Of a stretch of DNA of 45,305 nt, positions 41,159 to 45,305 are shown in pieces. Numbering within the stretch: the first letter of the stretch is position 1; the number at the start of each line of letters is the position of its first letter. The notes below the pieces were generated by a model. It had not been told where the DNA came from. It was given only the letters and a program-made list of their open reading frames with translations, and made no database searches. The translations under genes were made by a program, and so were the position numbers. Source of the stretch: Nitrospira sp. (GTDB taxonomy: Bacteria > Nitrospirota > Nitrospiria > Nitrospirales > Nitrospiraceae); NCBI GenBank assembly GCA_022226935.1, contig CP092081.1, forward strand, positions 2,104,090 to 2,149,394. The letters are read 5' to 3'.

Positions 41159-41174
41159 GTATCCGAAGAGATAC
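41159..41174. promoter_or_regulatory. Upstream activating site, single copy
   Basis: GTATC-CGAAGA-GATAC is an exact match to GTATC-N6-GATAC. It is intergenic and 143 bp from the -12 element, equal to the place of the distal unit at the tandem sites (145-155 bp). No proximal partner is visible at the 21-bp offset. Confidence 0.58.
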
Positions 41175-41213
41175 ACCGTGCACAGGCGAACGTTTCAGGA
41201 AGAGAGGAACGTG

Positions 41214-41729
41214 TTACTGGTGGAGATGTTTCATGGCGGCGGCGCAGAGGATGATGAAGAAGCCCATCCAGAGCGCGGCGCGTTGAAAGGGAATCGACTC
41301 GTAGTTTTCGCTGTCTTCCTCTTCGTCCTGATCCGATTTGAAGATGACGGTATAGAGGAACAATGTAAGAAGACATAGGACCAGAATCAGCTTGATGCAG
41401 AAAATCCAGAGATACTTAGGATGGTTCTGCATACCCTGACCGGTCTGGGACACAAAGATCTGATTGACGTAATGGAGATTGATGCCACCGGTGAACAGCA
41501 GGACAACCAACAGGATCCCCGCGACCCGCTTGTAATGCTTGTAAAAGGCGTCAGTGATCGGGCGAATGTATTCTTTGGGCAAGGCAGATTCCCGAAGCCC
41601 GGGCTTGACGGCCATCACGATGAACGCGAGCCCGCCGATCCAGATCACAGCCGATAGGAGATGGAACCAGTGATTGACGATAGGAATCAGCTGGTTCAGG
41701 TCGAGGAAGATGCTTTGTACGGAGTCCAT
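41214..41729 (-). CDS. CopD-like four-helix membrane protein
   Basis: The 171-residue product has four hydrophobic helices: WFHLLSAVIWIGGLAFIVMAV, RVAGILLVVLLFTGGINL, YLWIFCIKLILVLCLLTLFLYTVIF and AALWMGFFIILCAAAM. Conserved His residues lie in NHWFHLL and near the C-terminus (KHLHQ), which fits CopD-type copper or haem-associated membrane proteins. An acidic loop (DQDEEEDSENYES) precedes the last helix. It follows the radical SAM gene by 66 nt on the same strand. The exact role (copper uptake, haem redox, or something else) cannot be told. Confidence 0.75.
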   Translation of the reverse strand: MDSVQSIFLDLNQLIPIVNHWFHLLSAVIWIGGLAFIVMAVKPGLRESALPKEYIRPITDAFYKHYKRVAGILLVVLLFTGGINLHYVNQIFVSQTGQGMQNHPKYLWIFCIKLILVLCLLTLFLYTVIFKSDQDEEEDSENYESIPFQRAALWMGFFIILCAAAMKHLHQ

Positions 41730-41795
41730 GCTAGATCGGCTAGGGCGGATCGCAAAGGTAGCGGGGTCTACCGAAGGCGTATTTTTCGCCGGCTC

Positions 41796-43199
41796 CTAGT
41801 CCTTCCCTCTCATGTCGAAATTGAAGACCGGCGCATCGTTGCCGAAACGCTTCTTTCGCAGCTCTTCCATCAACTCAACGGTCACGAGGGCGATACCGTT
41901 CTCACGGGCATGACGTTCCACGCCCTTCTTTACCATGGCACGGAGAAAATAAGGAATCCGGCTGAGCCGCAGTTCGGAGGCTTCATCCCAGGCGACTTCG
42001 CTTTCTTCCGGCGTGTTGAAGGCGACTTTGATTTTCTCGCCGCCTTTCGGCGTATAGAGGCACCATTGGTCCTCGTCCAGCCAGTCGCCGTGATCCACAT
42101 ACGGACGAGCCCGACAGCCGCCACAGATGTCGGTGTATTCGCAGTCACCGCATTTGCCTTTGAGTTGAGGGTAGCGGAAGGAGTTGAACACATCCGACCG
42201 TTCCCACAAATCAACAAAGCTGGTCTCGCGAACATTACCGGCAGACAGCGGCATATAGGGGCAGGGTGTCAGTTCGCCGTTCGGTGTGACGCGCGCATAG
42301 TTCGTTCCGGCGAGGCACCCTCCGCCCATATATCCGGTTGCCTTCGTGAGCGGGGAATTGGGATCCTTTTCGTACGCGAGTCGTTTGAAATGAGGGGCAC
42401 AACGGGCCCGAACCAGCATGTCTTTGTATTGGTCCTGGCAATCCACCAGGTATCCCAACACTTCCTCGTACTGCTGCGGTGTGATATCCGTCAGCTCTTC
42501 ACCGCGTCCGGTGCAGACCATGAAAAAGACGTTCAAGACTCGCGCACCCAGGGTATGAGCCCATTCCACTACGGCGGGCAGCTCTTGATAATTCATAGGT
42601 TGGGCACTGAAATGGACCTGGAACTGAAGGCCATTACGCTTGCAGGCCTCAATGCCGGCCAATGCGCTAGCAAAGGCGCCTGGTACTCCGCGAAAGTGGT
42701 CGTGTTTGGCAGGATCAAGGGAATCAATGCTGATGCCGACGCCCATCACGCCGATTTCCACCAGCGTCTTCGCCATTCGATCGTTAATCAGCATCCCGTT
42801 GGTCCCGAACACGACGATAAAGCCGAGTCTTACCGCGTGACGTGCAATATCGAGAATGTCCGGACGGACAAGCGGTTCTCCACCGGTGATGACCAGCAGG
42901 CACCCTTTATTGACATCGGCAATCTGATCGATGAGGCGGAAGCATTCTTCCGTGCTGAGTTCATCCGACCCGCCGCCGGCTTTCGTCGTGGCATCGAGAT
43001 AACAATGATCGCACTTGAGATTGCATCGCTTAGTGAGGTTCAGGGCGACGAGATAGGGCTTGAAGTCATCCACCGTGCGGCCATCATTCGGCCCGGGTTC
43101 CGGAGAGGTCGGGGAGATGAACTTCGAGATCTGTTGCTGAAGTGACTCCAGCTTGTCCCCGAGAAACGGGAAATTGAGCACCGGCAATGATTTTCCCAT
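41796..43199 (-). CDS. Radical SAM/SPASM protein with C-terminal PCP_red domain
   Basis: The 467-residue protein has the radical SAM cluster motif C-x3-C-x2-C (CNLKCDHC) near residue 58, then TGGEPLVRP and SIDSLDP typical of the TIM barrel. A SPASM/twitch-type segment follows with many Cys (CLAGTNYARVTPNGELTPCPY, CGDCEYTDICGGCRARP, DQWC) that should hold one or two extra FeS clusters. The last 60 residues (WDEASELRLSRIPYFLRAMVKKGVERHARENG) match the PCP_red domain seen in protochlorophyllide reductase subunits. Such enzymes modify peptides or help make haem cofactors (NirJ/AhbD-like); which one applies here is open. Its ATG shares one base with the stop of the universal stress protein gene (TGATG). 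Confidence 0.9.
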   Translation of the reverse strand: MGKSLPVLNFPFLGDKLESLQQQISKFISPTSPEPGPNDGRTVDDFKPYLVALNLTKRCNLKCDHCYLDATTKAGGGSDELSTEECFRLIDQIADVNKGCLLVITGGEPLVRPDILDIARHAVRLGFIVVFGTNGMLINDRMAKTLVEIGVMGVGISIDSLDPAKHDHFRGVPGAFASALAGIEACKRNGLQFQVHFSAQPMNYQELPAVVEWAHTLGARVLNVFFMVCTGRGEELTDITPQQYEEVLGYLVDCQDQYKDMLVRARCAPHFKRLAYEKDPNSPLTKATGYMGGGCLAGTNYARVTPNGELTPCPYMPLSAGNVRETSFVDLWERSDVFNSFRYPQLKGKCGDCEYTDICGGCRARPYVDHGDWLDEDQWCLYTPKGGEKIKVAFNTPEESEVAWDEASELRLSRIPYFLRAMVKKGVERHARENGIALVTVELMEELRKKRFGNDAPVFNFDMRGKD

Positions 43200-45305
43200 C
43201 AGCGGTTCGCCCCGGTCTTGGAGGAACCCGTCAGGTTCGCAATCATGTCTTTTAAGTTGCCGGTCTTCATGGCATCGGCCATGTAGCCCTTGGCTTGCTC
43301 AATCCCTTCGGTCGCCACTTCCAGGGTGATGACCGTCGTGCCGATCTTGTCGGCATGTTTCTCGATCAACGCCTTGGTGCATTCCCGCATAAATCCTTCC
43401 GGTGCCCGATCTAACCGGCCCTGTGCGTCAGGGGTCCAGGTGTAAGGAGATGATGCTACTGGAGCATTCTGAGCCTGTTCTGTGCCGGTTCCGTTTGCCG
43501 TAACGGGTTCGGTACCATTGGCGGTCGGCAGGTCGGCCGAAGGTTGGGCTGCGGTTCCCGTGCCCTTGTTCGCAAAGATGGGTGTGTAATCTTCGGAGGC
43601 CGCTTCTTGGATCATGGGGTTGGCGTATTCGAGGGTGATGGTCGTCATGCCGAGCTTGCGGGCGCTCTTTTCGATCTTGGCTTTGGCCCGGCGGCGTTGG
43701 AATCCAGCCGGTACGGCGCGAATCGCTTCCTTGGCATCTTTCGTCCACTGCATCGGAATGTCGTCATAGGCGACGTCGGTCTCGAGGCCGCCCTCTGCTT
43801 TGGCTGCCGCTTCGAAGATCGATTTGTCGACCTGCTTGAATCGATCGCCTTCAGCGCTGCAGACAGGGCATTTCACGGGGGTGTCGCCCTTGCCGATATA
43901 TCCGCACCCGTCGCAGACGAAATAGTTCTGGCTCATGCGGTCCAGGTAGGCCTGGGTTCCAGGGCTGTGAGCCGGCTTTTCTTCCACGACCTGCGTCATC
44001 ATTCCGCTCAGCGTGGAGCCCATCAGATCCTGGGCGACGGAATCGTCGGCTTGCATCTTGTCTCGATCAATGCCCGCGGCGTCGAGGTTTCCACCCAATG
44101 CCCGCATGGCATCCATCGCGCCTTTCGGAAGGATATGGCCGACGGCGGAATCCACGACCGTGTTACTGATGATCGTGTGCCCTTTTTCAATCGCGTAGCG
44201 GTGAATAGCGGTTTTGGCTACTCCGCGGGCAAACACCGGGATGCGCTCCATCCGGCGCAAGGCTTCTTCCGTCCAGGCAATGGTGTATTCCGCCTGGGTA
44301 TCGATCGGTGGAACATATTTCCGGTTGGAAACCAGGATATTGCAGGATGCAGATCGGAGCAGGTTTTCTGTGTTGCTGCCGATGTCCATGTCCTCGTCGC
44401 TGTGGACGCCAATGCGGCCCACAATGAGGAGCCAGGGATTCTCTTTCCGCACGTACTGAATGATTTTTTCGAAGGCTTTGCCGTCCAGCAAGGTCGTTTT
44501 GACATCGGTCTGTTCGGCTTGGGCGATTTCGCGGGAAATATCGAGGTGCGATTGGTAGATCTTGGCCAGACCACTATCGATCACTTCCTCGTGCAACTTT
44601 TCTTGCTCTTTGAAGCGGAAGACCTTGCCGGCTTCCTCATTGAGAACCCCGGAGATGCTGTGAAAGGCTGCGTAATGGAAGTAAGGATCGAAAGCGGAGA
44701 TGACTTCGACCGGGACATTGAAGGCTTTGCCGAGTGCCAAGCCCGTCATGAGCCCGCCGAAGGAATAGGGGCTGCCGTCTACGGCGACGACGATTTTTCC
44801 CGTGCCGACGGGCGTCGGTTGTTTGATGATCAGCATGTCGGAGTTGCGCACGCGCCGCAGGACCCGTTCGGTATTGCTGCCGATCACGCTGTCTTTGACG
44901 GCTCCGACTCCCAAGGCCCCCATGATCACAAGATCGTAGGCGTTGGTATTGATGTCCTCGGCCAGTACTTTCCAGTTGCGTCCTTCCAATGAGCGACGTT
45001 CCACCGGCAGATTGGCCTCATTACATTTCTTATCGACGTAGTCGAGGTACGAATCCGTGATGATCTGGAGTCCGCGGGTGATGAGCGAGTCATGGATTTG
45101 GCGCTGGCGGTCGAGTTCTTTCTCGTCGTGATATTCCTCCGGAAGGCCTGCCTCCATCTGCTTGAATCGCTTATCGTGCATCTTCGCCGCGTAGACATGG
45201 CTACCCACGATCTTTGAGCCATAGGTTTTCGCCAGCTCAACTCCGACATCGACGGCTGTATTGGAATGGTCGGAATTATCGACCGGGATATAGATCGTCT
45301 TGTAC
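43199..45305 (-). CDS. Universal stress protein fused to PCP_red and rubredoxin-like domains (5' end just outside window)
   Basis: Two universal stress protein (USP) domains lie in tandem: the first begins YKTIYIPVDNSDHSN at the window edge and contains MGALGVGAVKDSVIGSNTERVL; the second starts KIVVAVDGSPYS and has GRIGVHSDEDMDIGSNTENLL. Both keep the ATP-binding GSNTE stretch. After them come a PCP_red-like domain (WTEEALRRMERIPVFARGVAKTAIHRYA), a rubredoxin-like knuckle (CDGCGYIGKGDTPVKCPVC), and two more PCP_red-like units (WTKDAKEAIRAVPAGFQRRRAK; WTPDAQGRLDRAPEGFMRECTK). The frame is open to the right edge; the last base is G, so the ATG before TAC probably starts 2 bases outside the window. 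It is coupled to the radical SAM gene. Confidence 0.88.
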   Translation of the reverse strand, partial: YKTIYIPVDNSDHSNTAVDVGVELAKTYGSKIVGSHVYAAKMHDKRFKQMEAGLPEEYHDEKELDRQRQIHDSLITRGLQIITDSYLDYVDKKCNEANLPVERRSLEGRNWKVLAEDINTNAYDLVIMGALGVGAVKDSVIGSNTERVLRRVRNSDMLIIKQPTPVGTGKIVVAVDGSPYSFGGLMTGLALGKAFNVPVEVISAFDPYFHYAAFHSISGVLNEEAGKVFRFKEQEKLHEEVIDSGLAKIYQSHLDISREIAQAEQTDVKTTLLDGKAFEKIIQYVRKENPWLLIVGRIGVHSDEDMDIGSNTENLLRSASCNILVSNRKYVPPIDTQAEYTIAWTEEALRRMERIPVFARGVAKTAIHRYAIEKGHTIISNTVVDSAVGHILPKGAMDAMRALGGNLDAAGIDRDKMQADDSVAQDLMGSTLSGMMTQVVEEKPAHSPGTQAYLDRMSQNYFVCDGCGYIGKGDTPVKCPVCSAEGDRFKQVDKSIFEAAAKAEGGLETDVAYDDIPMQWTKDAKEAIRAVPAGFQRRRAKAKIEKSARKLGMTTITLEYANPMIQEAASEDYTPIFANKGTGTAAQPSADLPTANGTEPVTANGTGTEQAQNAPVASSPYTWTPDAQGRLDRAPEGFMRECTKALIEKHADKIGTTVITLEVATEGIEQAKGYMADAMKTGNLKDMIANLTGSSKTGANR

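Noticed and set aside
41661..43145. Long + strand open frame of 494 codons
   Set aside because: It is the antisense shadow of the radical SAM gene, which has clear motifs; the + frame has no family features. The same applies to 43544-44992, 12172-13203, 10840-11895 and 34921-35793.

Overview
The window reads as one piece of a Gram-negative chromosome of moderately high GC content. A Nitrospira-like (Nitrospirota) genome is the best guess. This rests on overall gene content (many PAS/GAF sensor kinases, multihaem-type cytochromes, a USP/PCP_red/radical-SAM pair) and on an inverted repeat after lolA that I remember as common in Nitrospira. It is recollection plus inference, not a database result. 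No rRNA, tRNA, CRISPR array or intact insertion sequence was seen.

Layout. Only ftsK, lolA and a 2OG-Fe(II) oxygenase gene (0-4.1 kb) are on the + strand; everything else is on the - strand, so the rest is transcribed right to left. From the right end: a universal stress protein with PCP_red and rubredoxin-like domains, coupled to a radical SAM/SPASM protein that also carries PCP_red, and a CopD-like membrane protein (45.3-41.2 kb); a RoxA-like dihaem cytochrome c, a V4R-type hybrid kinase and a FadL-type porin (40.9-34.9 kb); a 54-residue membrane protein; a compact two-partner secretion island (33.2-18.8 kb) with a papain-like lipoprotein, an unknown exported protein, a Cys-rich lipoprotein, two TpsA exoproteins, one TpsB transporter, an exported TPR-CHAT protease and two DUF928 proteins; a 41-residue membrane protein and a ribbon-helix-helix regulator; then a sensory operon (17.8-7.1 kb) of two tandem TonB-dependent receptors, a receiver with seven PAS domains, an ABC-type binding protein without a transporter, and a membrane histidine kinase; and finally a receiver-PAS-PAS-GAF-PAS-kinase gene split by one in-frame TGA.

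How it may work together. The main discovery is a shared promoter design. Five transcription units (41-residue protein, 54-residue protein, TonB receptor operon, cytochrome c operon, split kinase) each have a sigma-54 type -24/-12 element (one weak) and, 124-155 bp upstream of it, one or two copies of a palindrome GTATC-N6-GATAC. Three sites are tandem with exactly 21 bp between centres. This looks like upstream activating sequences for one unidentified enhancer-binding protein and would tie most of the window into one sigma-54 regulon linking surface receptors, envelope proteins, redox/FadL functions and signalling. The TPS-CHAT-DUF928-peptidase island is a second candidate for an undescribed system: cell-surface exoproteins made together with two exported cysteine-protease-fold enzymes.
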